64,000 bases of DNA from Aureibaculum sp. 2308TA14-22 (GTDB lineage Bacteria; Bacteroidota; Bacteroidia; Flavobacteriales; Flavobacteriaceae): assembly GCF_040538665.1 (NCBI RefSeq), contig NZ_JBEWXT010000001.1, forward strand, positions 3,002,501 through 3,066,500. Reading direction: 5' to 3'. Positions 45,187-55,299 of this stretch are shown here, one piece after another. The notes under the pieces were generated by a model that did not search any database, was not told where the DNA came from, and saw only the letters and a list, made by a program, of their open reading frames with translations. How positions within the stretch are numbered: the stretch's first letter is position 1; every line of letters begins with the position of its first letter. Made by a program: the position numbers and the translations under genes.

Positions 45187-45828
45187 ATGGATTTCCTACC
45201 TCAAAAAATTGAAGATTACGTAAACGCCCATACCGAAGATGAACCTGAATTATTACAACAACTTAATCGGGAAACTTGGCAAAAAGTATTGGTCCCGAGA
45301 ATGTTAAGCGGCCATTTTCAAGGACGAGTTTTAGCTATGTTATCAAAATTATTACGACCTAAATCAATTTTAGAGATTGGCACATATACGGGTTATTCTG
45401 CATTATGTCTGGCTGAAGGATTAACACAAAATGGGACACTGCATACTATTGACCATAATGAAGAGTTATTGTCTTTACAAAAAAAGTACTTCGATAAATC
45501 TGATTATAAGGACCAAATTAAGCAATACACAGGTAATGCTTTGGAAGTAATTCCTACTATAGCTTCAACTTTCGATTTAACTTTTATTGATGCCGATAAA
45601 AGCAATTACAGCAACTATTTTAATCTGATTATTGATAAAATGAACAAAGGCGGTGTCATCTTATCGGATAATGTACTATGGAGCGGAAAAGTAACCGAAA
45701 AACCAGACCCAAAAGATGAAGATACAAAAGCTCTTATTGCCTATAATAAATTGCTTAAACAAGACAAACGGGTTGAAACAGTATTGCTACCTATTAGAGA
45801 TGGCCTAACCATTACAAGAGTAAAATAG
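45187..45828 (+). CDS. SAM-dependent O-methyltransferase, COMT/YrrM type
   Basis: A 213-residue class I methyltransferase of the catechol/caffeoyl-CoA O-methyltransferase family. Visible are SILEIGTYTGYSALCLAEGL (SAM motif I), HTIDHNEELL, LTFIDADKSNYSNYF (metal-binding Asp), GGVILSDNVLWSGKV (metal-binding Asp-Asn) and the C-terminal strand LLPIRDGLTITRVK. Divalent metal dependence is typical; substrates in this subgroup may be small phenolics or tRNA hydroxyuridine (TrmR). The gene converges with the PAP2 phosphatase gene. Confidence 0.92.
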   Translation: MDFLPQKIEDYVNAHTEDEPELLQQLNRETWQKVLVPRMLSGHFQGRVLAMLSKLLRPKSILEIGTYTGYSALCLAEGLTQNGTLHTIDHNEELLSLQKKYFDKSDYKDQIKQYTGNALEVIPTIASTFDLTFIDADKSNYSNYFNLIIDKMNKGGVILSDNVLWSGKVTEKPDPKDEDTKALIAYNKLLKQDKRVETVLLPIRDGLTITRVK

Positions 45829-45829
45829 T

Positions 45830-46393
45830 TTATTTTACTTTCTTTAAAAAAAACAAACTCAGTTTGTAAAAAAGGAAGCCAATTACAATACCCACCAACA
45901 TACCCATAAAAATATCAATCGGGAAATGTACTCCAACATATATTCTACTGTATGCAAATAATATAGGCCAAATTAATAGTAAAAAAGTGTATTTGTAATA
46001 CTTTTTTAAGGTTAATATCATATAAGTTGTTACTGCAAAAGATGTGGTGGAGTGACCCGAGACAAAGCTAAAGTCTTTTGAGCGTTTTAAAATCCTTATA
46101 ATTTTATTTATCGTTGGATCGTTATTGGGGCGTAAGCGTTCAAAAGTATCTTTTATAAAATTAACAAACTGATCTGAAAAAGTAACTAATGCCGCGGCCA
46201 CTAAAACCAAAACCAATCCTTTCTTCCAGCCATAGGCTTTAAAAATAAAGTAAAAAAGCAATAAAAATAAAGGGATCCAACTGAATTGATTGGTGACGAA
46301 CACCCAAAAATTATCCCAAGGTTCTGATCCAAAACTATTTAAAAAAATAAATAATTCTTTATCGTATTCAATAATTTGATCTAAAAAATCCAA
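45830..46393 (-). CDS. PAP2-family membrane phosphatase
   Basis: A 187-residue integral membrane phosphatase. The three acid-phosphatase motifs are KDTFERLRP, SGHSTTSF and SRIYVGVHFPID, separated by hydrophobic helices. Members dephosphorylate lipid phosphates such as undecaprenyl diphosphate or phosphatidate on the periplasmic face. It lies 10 bases downstream of tatA on the same strand. Confidence 0.9.
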   Translation of the reverse strand: MDFLDQIIEYDKELFIFLNSFGSEPWDNFWVFVTNQFSWIPLFLLLFYFIFKAYGWKKGLVLVLVAAALVTFSDQFVNFIKDTFERLRPNNDPTINKIIRILKRSKDFSFVSGHSTTSFAVTTYMILTLKKYYKYTFLLLIWPILFAYSRIYVGVHFPIDIFMGMLVGIVIGFLFYKLSLFFLKKVK

Positions 46394-46403
46394 TTGAACT
46401 GAT

Positions 46404-46691
46404 TTACAAATTACGTTTTATTGGACCTGTAACATCGTCAATATTACTCTTGACATTATCCTTTATGGACTTTACATCATTTTTTAGCTCTTTGGCCAAA
46501 TCAGTATCTATACCTTGTTTTTCAGCAGTTTCGGTAATCTCTCTTTTAATATCGTTTGTGGCATCTTTTAATTGACGCATACCTTTACCCAGCCCCTTGG
46601 CAATACCCGGAATTTTATCCGCTCCAAAAAGCATCAGTACAATAACAAGTACTACAAGAATTTCGCCACCACTAATAAATAAAAAGTTCAT
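46404..46691 (-). CDS. tatA: Twin-arginine translocase subunit TatA/TatE
   Basis: A 95-residue Tat pore subunit: a periplasmic N-terminus, one hydrophobic helix (ILVVLVIVLMLFG), the FGADKIPGIAKGLG hinge, and a charged amphipathic helix and tail. I chose the ATG at 46691 (MNFLFISGGEI); the longer frame to 46712 would run into the promoter element at 46710-46717. The PAP2 gene follows on the same strand. Confidence 0.92.
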   Translation of the reverse strand: MNFLFISGGEILVVLVIVLMLFGADKIPGIAKGLGKGMRQLKDATNDIKREITETAEKQGIDTDLAKELKNDVKSIKDNVKSNIDDVTGPIKRNL

Positions 46692-46709
46692 AGTCTCGAT
46701 TAATTGATG

Positions 46710-46717
46710 CAAAGATA
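46710..46717 (-). promoter_or_regulatory. Probable promoter -7 element of tatA
   Basis: Minus-strand TATCTTTG matches TAnnTTTG and ends 18 bases before the chosen tatA ATG. Confidence 0.45.
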
Positions 46718-46778
46718 AGGGAATTTATATACCTTTAATAATATTATTTATTTTAGCATTTCCTCAAAAAATTTAAAA

Positions 46779-47234
46779 ATGAATTTCAGAATAGCGACAA
46801 AAAATGACGTTCCTTGTATTATAAAAATGATTGCGAACGATAAGTTAGGTAAATTAAGAGAGAATTACCAAGATCCTTTACCCGATAGCTACTATAATGC
46901 TTTTGAAAATATTGATGCTGACCCAAATCAGGAATTAATGGTTATTGAAAATGATACTTCTGAAGTTATTGGTACATTGCAATTAAGTTTTATTCAGTAT
47001 TTAACCTATAAAGGTGGCACAAGGGCTCAGATTGAGGCTGTACGCATTAGAGAAGATTTTAGAGGAAAAGGTATTGGAAAACTGATGTTTGAATGGGCCA
47101 TTAATAGAGCCAAAGAACGTAACGCTCATGTTTTGCAGCTTACCACTGATAAAAAACGACCTGATGCACTTGCTTTTTATAAAAGTTTAGGGTTTGTAAA
47201 TAGTCATGAAGGGATGAAGTTGCATTTAAATTGA
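46779..47234 (+). CDS. GNAT-family N-acetyltransferase
   Basis: A 151-residue acetyltransferase. The acetyl-CoA pyrophosphate loop is IREDFRGKGIGKLMFE (R-x2-G-x-G/A form), followed by AINRAKERNAHVLQL and RPDALAFYKSLGF. The N-terminal substrate part starts FRIATKNDVPCIIKMI. The substrate is unknown. It is divergent from tatA. Confidence 0.9.
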   Translation: MNFRIATKNDVPCIIKMIANDKLGKLRENYQDPLPDSYYNAFENIDADPNQELMVIENDTSEVIGTLQLSFIQYLTYKGGTRAQIEAVRIREDFRGKGIGKLMFEWAINRAKERNAHVLQLTTDKKRPDALAFYKSLGFVNSHEGMKLHLN

Positions 47235-47252
47235 AATATTTTAGGATTAATC

Positions 47253-47555
47253 ATGATAAGAAAGTTTTCTCGTTCAGATAAAAAGAAAAAAAATTCAATT
47301 ATTATCTTAGTTCTTGTTATCCTCTGGTTTGTAATAGCTAAGACAACTTCACCATTCAGGTATTCAAATTTTAGATGGATTTATTTATCTGGAGTAGTTA
47401 TTATTTATTTAATTGCTTTAATAACAATTTTCCTTTCGTTTTTTAATTCAATAAGCTTTTTCTTAAATTATAAAACATTAACTTTTAAAGATATTTTTTG
47501 GATAATCCTAAGTATGTTTCCATTTCTGTTTTTTTTCTACAATATTATTAAATGA
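47253..47555 (+). CDS. Small membrane protein, unknown
   Basis: A 100-residue protein with a basic N-terminus (RKFSRSDKKKKN) and three hydrophobic helices (IIILVLVILWFVIA, LSGVVIIYLIALITIFLSFF, IFWIILSMFPFLFFFY). No family is recognised. It begins 18 bases after the acetyltransferase gene and ends 6 bases from the convergent mutS stop. Its consistent reading frame and position support a real gene, but only moderately. Confidence 0.55.
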   Translation: MIRKFSRSDKKKKNSIIILVLVILWFVIAKTTSPFRYSNFRWIYLSGVVIIYLIALITIFLSFFNSISFFLNYKTLTFKDIFWIILSMFPFLFFFYNIIK

Positions 47556-47561
47556 ATGAAA

Positions 47562-50168
47562 TTATTTCTTTACCAACATCCGCTTAATCTCATTCAATTT
47601 CATTAATGCTTCAATAGGGGTTAATGCATCAATATTAGTAGACAGAATTTCTTCTTTTATATCTTCAAGTAAAGGGTCATCCAATTTAAAAAAGCTAAGT
47701 TGCACATCTTCATCTACTACTTGTTTGAGCTTGTCTTTTATATCTTCAGAGCTATGGCTTGTTTCTAATTTTTTAAGCATTTTATTGGCTCTGTGAATTA
47801 CGGAAGTGGGCATTCCAGCTAATTTGGCTACATGAATTCCGAAGCTGTGCTCACTACCGCCTGGCACCAATTTTCTAAGAAAAATAACATTGTCTTTGAG
47901 TTCTTTTATAGAAACGTTGAAGTTCTTTACACGTTCAAAAGTTTCAGTCATGTCATTTAATTCGTGATAGTGTGTGGCGAATAATGTTTTTGCTTTTGAA
48001 GGATGTTCATGCAAATATTCCGCTATTGCCCAGGCGATTGAAATTCCGTCATAAGTACTTGTGCCACGTCCAATTTCGTCTAACAAGACTAAACTACGTT
48101 CTGAAATATTATTGAGAATATTGGCGGTTTCATTCATTTCTACCATAAACGTAGATTCTCCCATAGAAATATTATCGCTAGCTCCTACTCTCGTAAATAT
48201 TTTATCAACTACACCAATTCTTGCCTGTTGTGCAGGTACATAACTACCCATTTGAGCTAGTAAAACAATCAAAGCTGTTTGTCGTAAAATAGCGGACTTA
48301 CCACTCATATTTGGCCCTGTAATCATGATAATCTGTTGCTGATTTCGGTTCAGCACCACATCATTAGCAATATATTCTTCACCAATGGGCAATTGTTTTT
48401 CAATTACAGGATGGCGGCCATTTTTAATTTCCAAATCGGTGCTTTCATCCAATTGCGGACGCACATAATTATGGTCTTTAGCGGTCTTGGCAAACGAGCA
48501 TAAGCAATCTAATTTTGCAATGCATTGAGCATTTTCTTGTACTTGTTGAATATGAACCGTCATAAATTGCAGTAAATCAGCAAAAATTTGTTGTTCTAAA
48601 ATGGCAATTTTTTCCTCTGCACCTAAAATTTTAGTCTCGTATTCTTTAAGTTCTTCGGTAATGTAACGCTCTGCATTTACCAAGGTTTGTTTTCTGATCC
48701 ACTCTTCGGGCACTTTATCTTTGTGTGTGTTTCTGACCTCAATGTAGTATCCAAAAACATTATTGGAGGCAATTTTTAAACTGGGAATATTGGTGCGTTC
48801 CGTTTCACGTGCCAGCATATCGTCAAGATACGTTTTGGCATTGGTGGAAATCCCACGTAATTCGTCCAATTCTTTTGAGACATCACTCGCAATAGTGTTT
48901 CCTTTATTTATATTTACAGGAGCATCATCTCTTATGGTATTTGAGATATTTTCAATTAAATCCGTGCAGTTGTGCAATTGTTTACCCAACTGCTTCAAAG
49001 CCTTGTTTTTACTCTTTTCAGCATTTGTTTTTATCGGTAAAATGGCTTTTAGTGAATCCTTTAACAGCACTACTTCACGTGGATTTATCTTCCCCGTAGC
49101 TACTTTAGAGATTAACCTTTCAATGTCAGAAATTTGTTTGATTTGATATGTAATTCCATTGTAAAACTCATCATTATCGATAAGATATTTTACAATTTCG
49201 TGACGTTGTTGAATTTGTTTTAAATCCTTCAATGGCAATGCCAACCAACGCTTTAAAAGTCTCCCACCCATCGGCGAAATGGTCCTATCGATAACATCCA
49301 ATAATGTAACTGCTTCAGGTTGATTTGAAAAGTATAACTCTAAATTTCGAACTGTAAATCGATCCATCCAAACATAATGGTCTTCTTCCACTCGTTTAAT
49401 TGTTGATATATGCTCCAGCTTTTTATGCTGGGTTTCTGACAAATAATATAAAATAGCACCAGCGGAAACAATACCGTGCTGTAAATCGTCAATTCCGAAA
49501 CCTTTGAGTGATTTTATCTTAAAATGTTCTGTTAGTTGTTCGTTAGCATAATCGTCTTGAAAAATCCAATCGTCTAAATAGAACGTATAATAACGCTCAC
49601 CAAAAACTTCTTTGAACTTGATTTTGTGCTGTTTTTGCACCAAAACCTCGCTCGGACTAAAATTTTGAAGCAGTTTATCAATATATTCATCATTGCCTTC
49701 AGCCACTAAAAACTCGCCTGTAGAAATATCTAAAAATGATATTCCCAATTTTCTTTTACCAAAATGGATTGCCGCCAAAAAGTTGTTGGCTTTAGATTGC
49801 AACACCTCGTCATTTAACGCCACACCAGGTGTGATCAACTCTGTTACACCACGTTTTACAATGGTTTTGGTCATTTTTGGGTCTTCCAACTGATCACAAA
49901 TAGCAACTCGCATTCCCGCTTTTACCAATTTTGGCAAATAGGTATTTAAGGAATGATGTGGGAAACCCGCCAAGGCAGTTTCGCTTTCACTACCTGCACC
50001 ACGTTTGGTCAAAACAATGCCTAAAACACCTGCAGCCTTAACAGCATCTTCTCCAAATGTTTCGTAAAAATCGCCCACACGGAACAACAACATTGCATCA
50101 GGATATTTCACCTTAATAGCATTGTATTGTTTCATTAAAGGAGTGACTTTTTTTGTTTTGGCAGCCAA
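47562..50168 (-). CDS. mutS: DNA mismatch repair protein MutS
   Basis: An 868-residue mismatch-recognition ATPase. The N-terminal mismatch-binding motif is [17 protein letters not shown] with the following [19 protein letters not shown] (Phe-x-Glu class FYETF). The ATPase has the Walker [17 protein letters not shown], the [14 protein letters not shown] segment, Walker [17 protein letters not shown] and the FATHYHEL switch. The C-terminal helix-turn-helix region ([14 protein letters not shown]) mediates dimer contacts. Full length for MutS1. Confidence 0.97.
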   Translation of the reverse strand: MAAKTKKVTPLMKQYNAIKVKYPDAMLLFRVGDFYETFGEDAVKAAGVLGIVLTKRGAGSESETALAGFPHHSLNTYLPKLVKAGMRVAICDQLEDPKMTKTIVKRGVTELITPGVALNDEVLQSKANNFLAAIHFGKRKLGISFLDISTGEFLVAEGNDEYIDKLLQNFSPSEVLVQKQHKIKFKEVFGERYYTFYLDDWIFQDDYANEQLTEHFKIKSLKGFGIDDLQHGIVSAGAILYYLSETQHKKLEHISTIKRVEEDHYVWMDRFTVRNLELYFSNQPEAVTLLDVIDRTISPMGGRLLKRWLALPLKDLKQIQQRHEIVKYLIDNDEFYNGITYQIKQISDIERLISKVATGKINPREVVLLKDSLKAILPIKTNAEKSKNKALKQLGKQLHNCTDLIENISNTIRDDAPVNINKGNTIASDVSKELDELRGISTNAKTYLDDMLARETERTNIPSLKIASNNVFGYYIEVRNTHKDKVPEEWIRKQTLVNAERYITEELKEYETKILGAEEKIAILEQQIFADLLQFMTVHIQQVQENAQCIAKLDCLCSFAKTAKDHNYVRPQLDESTDLEIKNGRHPVIEKQLPIGEEYIANDVVLNRNQQQIIMITGPNMSGKSAILRQTALIVLLAQMGSYVPAQQARIGVVDKIFTRVGASDNISMGESTFMVEMNETANILNNISERSLVLLDEIGRGTSTYDGISIAWAIAEYLHEHPSKAKTLFATHYHELNDMTETFERVKNFNVSIKELKDNVIFLRKLVPGGSEHSFGIHVAKLAGMPTSVIHRANKMLKKLETSHSSEDIKDKLKQVVDEDVQLSFFKLDDPLLEDIKEEILSTNIDALTPIEALMKLNEIKRMLVKK

Positions 50169-50185
50169 TTATTACAATTTTGAAT

Positions 50186-50193
50186 TAGTTTTG
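50186..50193 (+). promoter_or_regulatory. Probable promoter -7 element of the TrmH-like gene
   Basis: TAGTTTTG matches TAnnTTTG, 37 bases before the ATG at 50231, in the gap divergent from mutS. Confidence 0.4.
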
Positions 50194-50230
50194 CGAAGTT
50201 AATTATTCAAAACGAAAGATAGGAAATTTT

Positions 50231-50755
50231 ATGAGGAAATTGAAAAACAGTGAACTGGATAGATTGAATACCGATGAATTTAAATCCGCTAAAAAAACAC
50301 CTTTGATTGTTATTTTAGACAATATAAGGAGTTTGAATAATATTGGCTCGGTTTTTAGAACATCTGATGCTTTTCTAATTGAAAAAATTTACCTCTGTGG
50401 AATTACAGCACAACCACCACATAAGGACATCCATAAAACTGCTTTAGGAGCCACCGAAACCGTGGATTGGGGGTATATGGAAGACACACTAACACTCGTT
50501 GAAAAGTTAAAAACAGAAAATATAGAAATAGCTTCCATTGAGCAAACTGAAAACAGTATTGAACTCCAAAATTTTAAGCCCGCAAAAGGTAAAAAGTTAG
50601 CTGTTATATTCGGCAATGAGGTAAAAGGCGTACAACAAAACGTTGTTTCGGCTTCCAATTACTGCATTGAAATTCCACAATACGGTACTAAGCATTCCTT
50701 AAATATTTCAGTAAGCTGCGGAGTTGTTTTGTGGGATTTGTTTAATAAAATTTAA
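50231..50755 (+). CDS. SpoU/TrmH-family RNA methyltransferase
   Basis: A 174-residue SPOUT methyltransferase without the extra N-terminal domain of the larger homologue at 17947. Motifs are VILDNIRSLNNIGSVFRTSD (1), LAVIFGNEVKGVQQ (2) and EIPQYGTKHSLNISVSCG (3, with the SLN Asn). It probably 2'-O-methylates a tRNA or rRNA ribose; the exact position cannot be said. It converges with the large hydrolase gene at 50767. Confidence 0.9.
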   Translation: MRKLKNSELDRLNTDEFKSAKKTPLIVILDNIRSLNNIGSVFRTSDAFLIEKIYLCGITAQPPHKDIHKTALGATETVDWGYMEDTLTLVEKLKTENIEIASIEQTENSIELQNFKPAKGKKLAVIFGNEVKGVQQNVVSASNYCIEIPQYGTKHSLNISVSCGVVLWDLFNKI

Positions 50756-50766
50756 TCTATTAGATT

Positions 50767-53340
50767 TTACCTCCACTCAAAATCTCCATTTTTAACAGAC
50801 CAATCGTTACCAAAAAAACCTGCACATTTTACGGCGTCCGTACCTTGGTTTAAAATTTCACTATCAAAAAGTACAACATCAGGAAAAGTGGTGCCATTGA
50901 CCATATAATGATTTGCATAAGCAGCTTTCATTCCTTCAGTTCCAGTGGCAGTGACCACACCAACACTTGCAATATCACTATCTTTTCTGGCTATTGTAAA
51001 ATACATTCCCCATTGGTTTCCTGAGAGTTTTTTACCATCAAAATCAACTTCATTATTCTTAACCTGAATAGAGCTGTCTTTTAGTAATAATTTCCAAGCG
51101 GCATTATTGTCTTTGTTTCCATAGATAATAACATTTCTATCCGCATACTTTTTCAGCGAGAAATCCGTGTCTTTTATCATCTCAACATTTCCGTTGGCAC
51201 GATAATAAAACTTTTCCGCATCAAAAAGAGCTTTATGGTAATACCATCCATTTTCTTCAGTAGATCCTTTCGTAGCATATACAAAAACCATATTGTTACG
51301 GAAAGCATCTTTGAATCCGCCATTTCTGTGAGGTCCTTTTTCGCTTAATGATGGTTTTGATGTTATTGCCCATTTGTCGTTATCCTTTTTAAAGAACAAC
51401 TTGTTTTTAGCGGTAATATCTAACTTCGTATCATCAAGAGTAATTGAATTGATAGTATCAGGCAACTTTGAAAAATCAACTTCCAGCACGGCAACATTAT
51501 CCGTCGTGATATTAAAACCGTTTTCCATGGAAAAATCAAAAGAACTAACCTCAAAAGATTTTTCTTGCTGATGGATGGTCATAAAATGCGATTTTGCAGA
51601 AACCCCAGGAGAACCCGTAAAAAATTCTAACTTTTTAACTTCCTCATTCTTTTTGATTGTGCGTTGTTTAAAAAAATCGAAAATTGGAGGCCAGTCCACA
51701 CTATGGTTTCCGTACCAATGTGTACCATCAGGATATTCGTAGTAGGTAAAATCGTTATGGAATTTACCTAAACGTTCTCGCATTTGCCTCGCAATAGCAG
51801 TAGGTACCACATTGTCCTTTTCGCCATGTAGCACATAAACACCACTTTGCAAATAGTTACGTTCTAATTTTAAGGTTCTGCTTGGAGTACCCGCTCTTTC
51901 AATGATGTTCTCCAATGGTGTATTTACGGATTGTAGCTTCATGCGTTCTAAAACTTTTGGCGACATTCCAAAACGCTTCAACTGTTCAGGCGTCATTTCT
52001 AACATTCGTTTCATAAAACCATCTCTATAACTCAACAAATCAGGGTAACCCGCGGCCGGGGCAATTGCCGCAAATTTATCAGGGTATGTTGCTCCGAGAT
52101 ACCAAGTGCCATGCCCACCCATGGAATGACCAGTTAAATAAATTTTGCTTGGATCTGGTTTGTAAATATTTTTAGCATCAGCCAAAACCTCCAACGCATC
52201 TAATCTGCCCCAATCTTCCCAAGCAAATCCGAATGGACGGCGGTTGGTGGGAGCTACCAAAGTCCCCCAATCTTTTTGTTTGTAGGCATTAGCTTGATTT
52301 ACCGCTTCAACTGATGCACCGTGTACCGATAAAAACAACGCTTGTGAATCATCTTTGGAGGTAGACGGAGCAACACTGTAATATTGTACACTTTTGTCTA
52401 TGTTACTTAGAAAAGTCTTTTTATGGTGCTTGTATTTTGATTTTACTTGCAAGGGAACTTCTTGTTTATCCAAAAGAACACCTCTATCACTCTTTAGTTG
52501 CAGCTCCAATTTCACATTCTCTTTTGACGCATCAACTGAATTTGAGCTGAATGAAAAGGGTACTTTTTGAACCGATAATGGTGGAACAGCGGAAATACTA
52601 TTTATGGCAATATTACCTGCTAAATTCGCGTCAATTTTTGCATATTTTATCCAATTATCAGTAGCATTTACAATCCTGATTGCTCCATTATATTCCATGT
52701 TTTCTTCTTGTTGAATATCGGGCATGGTCATATCTCTGGTTGTAAATTGTACTCCTTTAGAAGGTGAAATTAGTCTTGCTCTAATCCTTGGAAAACGTCC
52801 TACTTTTAATACAAAAGTATTCTCTCCTTTTTTTAATTTAATAGGGATTAAGCTATAGCCAAAATCGTAATGATCGCCCTCATGCGGAAAACCGTTTATC
52901 AAACCAACGGTATGCCCGGAAGCTTCAAAAAGTACAATTCTTTCTGTGTTGGACTTATACGTTAAATACACATAGGCGGATCGTAGACTACGATCTGAAA
53001 AACTACTGGTACTATCAGTTTTAATAGTTTTCCATTGCATCGGTTTACCTAAAAAGTCAATATCAAAAGTTGAACCTTTAACTGCTTCGTAACTTTTATC
53101 CATCAAGAACCGTTCAAAAACAGGGTCGTTCGGAAAAGAAGAAGATTCAAAACCAAAACGTGGCATTTGTAGTGCCAATCCTGTTTTGAAAATATGTAAG
53201 ACGTTGCCTTCACTAACTTCATTAACTTTCTCCTTACCAAAGTATTCAACAATGTTACCTGTTTTTTGGGCATAAGAAGCACTTAGTGCAAAAGTGAAAA
53301 TTAAAATAACAACTAATTTTATATAACGTAACGTTTTCAT
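50767..53340 (-). CDS. Secreted prolyl-oligopeptidase-like alpha/beta hydrolase
   Basis: An 857-residue exported protein. I chose the ATG at 53340 because it gives a normal signal peptide (MKTLRYIKLVVILIFTFALS, then ASYAQ). The N-terminal 300 residues are beta-rich. An S9-like hydrolase follows, with the nucleophile in LTGHSMGGHGTWYLG, an acid in HGEKDNVVP and the His in PDGTHWYGNHSVDWP. The C-terminal part is a further beta domain. S9-like fold members hydrolyse peptides or esters; the substrate here is unknown. No lipobox is present. Confidence 0.82.
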   Translation of the reverse strand: MKTLRYIKLVVILIFTFALSASYAQKTGNIVEYFGKEKVNEVSEGNVLHIFKTGLALQMPRFGFESSSFPNDPVFERFLMDKSYEAVKGSTFDIDFLGKPMQWKTIKTDSTSSFSDRSLRSAYVYLTYKSNTERIVLFEASGHTVGLINGFPHEGDHYDFGYSLIPIKLKKGENTFVLKVGRFPRIRARLISPSKGVQFTTRDMTMPDIQQEENMEYNGAIRIVNATDNWIKYAKIDANLAGNIAINSISAVPPLSVQKVPFSFSSNSVDASKENVKLELQLKSDRGVLLDKQEVPLQVKSKYKHHKKTFLSNIDKSVQYYSVAPSTSKDDSQALFLSVHGASVEAVNQANAYKQKDWGTLVAPTNRRPFGFAWEDWGRLDALEVLADAKNIYKPDPSKIYLTGHSMGGHGTWYLGATYPDKFAAIAPAAGYPDLLSYRDGFMKRMLEMTPEQLKRFGMSPKVLERMKLQSVNTPLENIIERAGTPSRTLKLERNYLQSGVYVLHGEKDNVVPTAIARQMRERLGKFHNDFTYYEYPDGTHWYGNHSVDWPPIFDFFKQRTIKKNEEVKKLEFFTGSPGVSAKSHFMTIHQQEKSFEVSSFDFSMENGFNITTDNVAVLEVDFSKLPDTINSITLDDTKLDITAKNKLFFKKDNDKWAITSKPSLSEKGPHRNGGFKDAFRNNMVFVYATKGSTEENGWYYHKALFDAEKFYYRANGNVEMIKDTDFSLKKYADRNVIIYGNKDNNAAWKLLLKDSSIQVKNNEVDFDGKKLSGNQWGMYFTIARKDSDIASVGVVTATGTEGMKAAYANHYMVNGTTFPDVVLFDSEILNQGTDAVKCAGFFGNDWSVKNGDFEWR

Positions 53341-53496
53341 TTTTATATGGATTAATTTCAAAACCCTAAATTATGAATAATTTTAATCTTATTATTCTAT
53401 TTTAGACCAAAGACAGCTTATCTAGGTTAAAAGAAATTTTTAATTAAGCTCAGCTTAAAAAAAATTAGAAATCCTTTAAACCCAATAGTAAATCAC

Positions 53497-53504
53497 TAAA
53501 TTTG
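53497..53504 (+). promoter_or_regulatory. Probable promoter -7 element of aspS
   Basis: TAAATTTG matches TAnnTTTG, 19 bases before the ATG at 53524. Confidence 0.5.
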
Positions 53505-53523
53505 CACATCAATTTTTTTTACA

Positions 53524-55272
53524 ATGTATAGAAGCCATAATTGCGGTGAATTAAACGCATCTAGTATAAATAATGAAGTAATCCTTTCGGGATGGGTACA
53601 AAAAGTTCGTGATAAAGGGTTTATGATTTGGATAGACTTACGTGATAGATATGGAATTACCCAACTTATTTTTGATGAAGAGCGTACTTCAAAAGATATT
53701 TTGGAACAAGCCCAAAAATTGGGTCGTGAATTTGTTATCCAAGTAAAAGGGAAAGTAATTGAGCGGACATCTAAAAACCCAAATATTCCAACAGGAGAAA
53801 TTGAAGTATTAGTGTCTGAATTGACAATTTTGAATGAAGCTTTATTACCCCCGTTTACGATAGAAGATGAAACTGATGGAGGTGAAGAACTGCGAATGAA
53901 ATACCGTTATTTGGACATTAGAAGAAATCCGGTAAAAGAGAATTTAATATTCCGTTCCAAAGTAACGCAAGAGGTTAGAAACTATTTATCTAATCATGAT
54001 TTTATTGAAGTGGAAACGCCATATTTGATTAAATCGACACCAGAAGGTGCCCGTGATTTTGTAGTGCCTTCTAGGATGAACGAAGGTCAATTTTATGCAC
54101 TACCACAGAGTCCACAAACATTTAAGCAATTGTTGATGGTGGGTGGTTTGGATAAATATTTTCAAATCGTAAAATGCTTTCGCGATGAAGATCTACGTGC
54201 GGATAGACAGCCAGAGTTTACTCAAATAGACTGCGAAATGGCATTTGTGGAGCAAGAAGACATTTTAGATGCTTTTGAAGGCTTAACACGACATTTACTA
54301 AAAGAAATTAATGGCGTTGAGGTGGAAAAATTCCCAAGAATGACTTTCGCTGAAGCCATAAAAAAATATGGTAATGACAAACCCGATATTCGTTTTGGAA
54401 TGGAGTTTGGTGAATTGAACGAGGTTGCCCAACATAAAGATTTTAATGTTTTTAATCAAGCAGAACTGGTGGTAGGAATTGCCGTTCCTGGAGGAAACAC
54501 TCATACTAGAAAAGAAATTGATAAACTAACCGATTGGGTTAAACGTCCTCAAGTTGGTGCATTGGGAATGGTTTACGTCCGTTGTAATGACGATGGCACT
54601 TATAAATCATCTGTAGATAAGTTTTATGACCAAGAAGATTTAGCAAAATGGGCAGACAAAACTGGAGCGAAGCCGGGAGATTTAATTTGTGTCCTTTCTG
54701 GACAAACCAATAAAGTGAGAGCTCAATTGAGTGCCTTAAGAATGGAATTGGCTGAACGTTTAGGTCTACGAAATCCAAACGAATTTGCACCCTTATGGGT
54801 TGTTGATTTTCCTTTGTTGGAATGGGATGAAGAAACAGAACGCTTCCATGCCATGCACCATCCATTTACATCACCAAAGCCAGAAGATGTAAAGTTATTG
54901 AATTCTGACCCAGCAAAAGTGAGAGCCAATGCTTATGATTTAGTTTTAAATGGTAACGAGATTGGAGGTGGTTCTATTAGAATACACGATAAAAGCACTC
55001 AATCCTTAATGTTTGACCATTTAGGATTCACTAAAGAGGAAGCCAAAGCACAATTCGGGTTTTTAATGAATGCTTTTGAATACGGTGCACCTCCTCATGG
55101 TGGTATTGCTTTTGGGTTGGATAGATTAGTCGCCATTTTAGGTGGACAAGAAACCATCAGGGACTTTATTGCCTTCCCAAAAAACAATTCGGGCAGGGAT
55201 GTAATGATTGATGCCCCCGCCGCAATAGATGAAGATCAATTGAAAGAGCTACATTTGAAAGTAACTTTGTAA
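53524..55272 (+). CDS. aspS: Aspartate--tRNA ligase
   Basis: A 582-residue class IIb aminoacyl-tRNA synthetase. The OB-fold anticodon domain begins [20 protein letters not shown]. Motif 2 is [18 protein letters not shown] and motif 3 is [15 protein letters not shown]. The bacterial GAD insertion domain lies between about residues 285 and 420. Family length is normal. A ClC transporter gene follows after 27 bases and may be cotranscribed. Confidence 0.97.
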   Translation: MYRSHNCGELNASSINNEVILSGWVQKVRDKGFMIWIDLRDRYGITQLIFDEERTSKDILEQAQKLGREFVIQVKGKVIERTSKNPNIPTGEIEVLVSELTILNEALLPPFTIEDETDGGEELRMKYRYLDIRRNPVKENLIFRSKVTQEVRNYLSNHDFIEVETPYLIKSTPEGARDFVVPSRMNEGQFYALPQSPQTFKQLLMVGGLDKYFQIVKCFRDEDLRADRQPEFTQIDCEMAFVEQEDILDAFEGLTRHLLKEINGVEVEKFPRMTFAEAIKKYGNDKPDIRFGMEFGELNEVAQHKDFNVFNQAELVVGIAVPGGNTHTRKEIDKLTDWVKRPQVGALGMVYVRCNDDGTYKSSVDKFYDQEDLAKWADKTGAKPGDLICVLSGQTNKVRAQLSALRMELAERLGLRNPNEFAPLWVVDFPLLEWDEETERFHAMHHPFTSPKPEDVKLLNSDPAKVRANAYDLVLNGNEIGGGSIRIHDKSTQSLMFDHLGFTKEEAKAQFGFLMNAFEYGAPPHGGIAFGLDRLVAILGGQETIRDFIAFPKNNSGRDVMIDAPAAIDEDQLKELHLKVTL

Positions 55273-55299
55273 CACGCAACAATACCTCATGATTTAACC

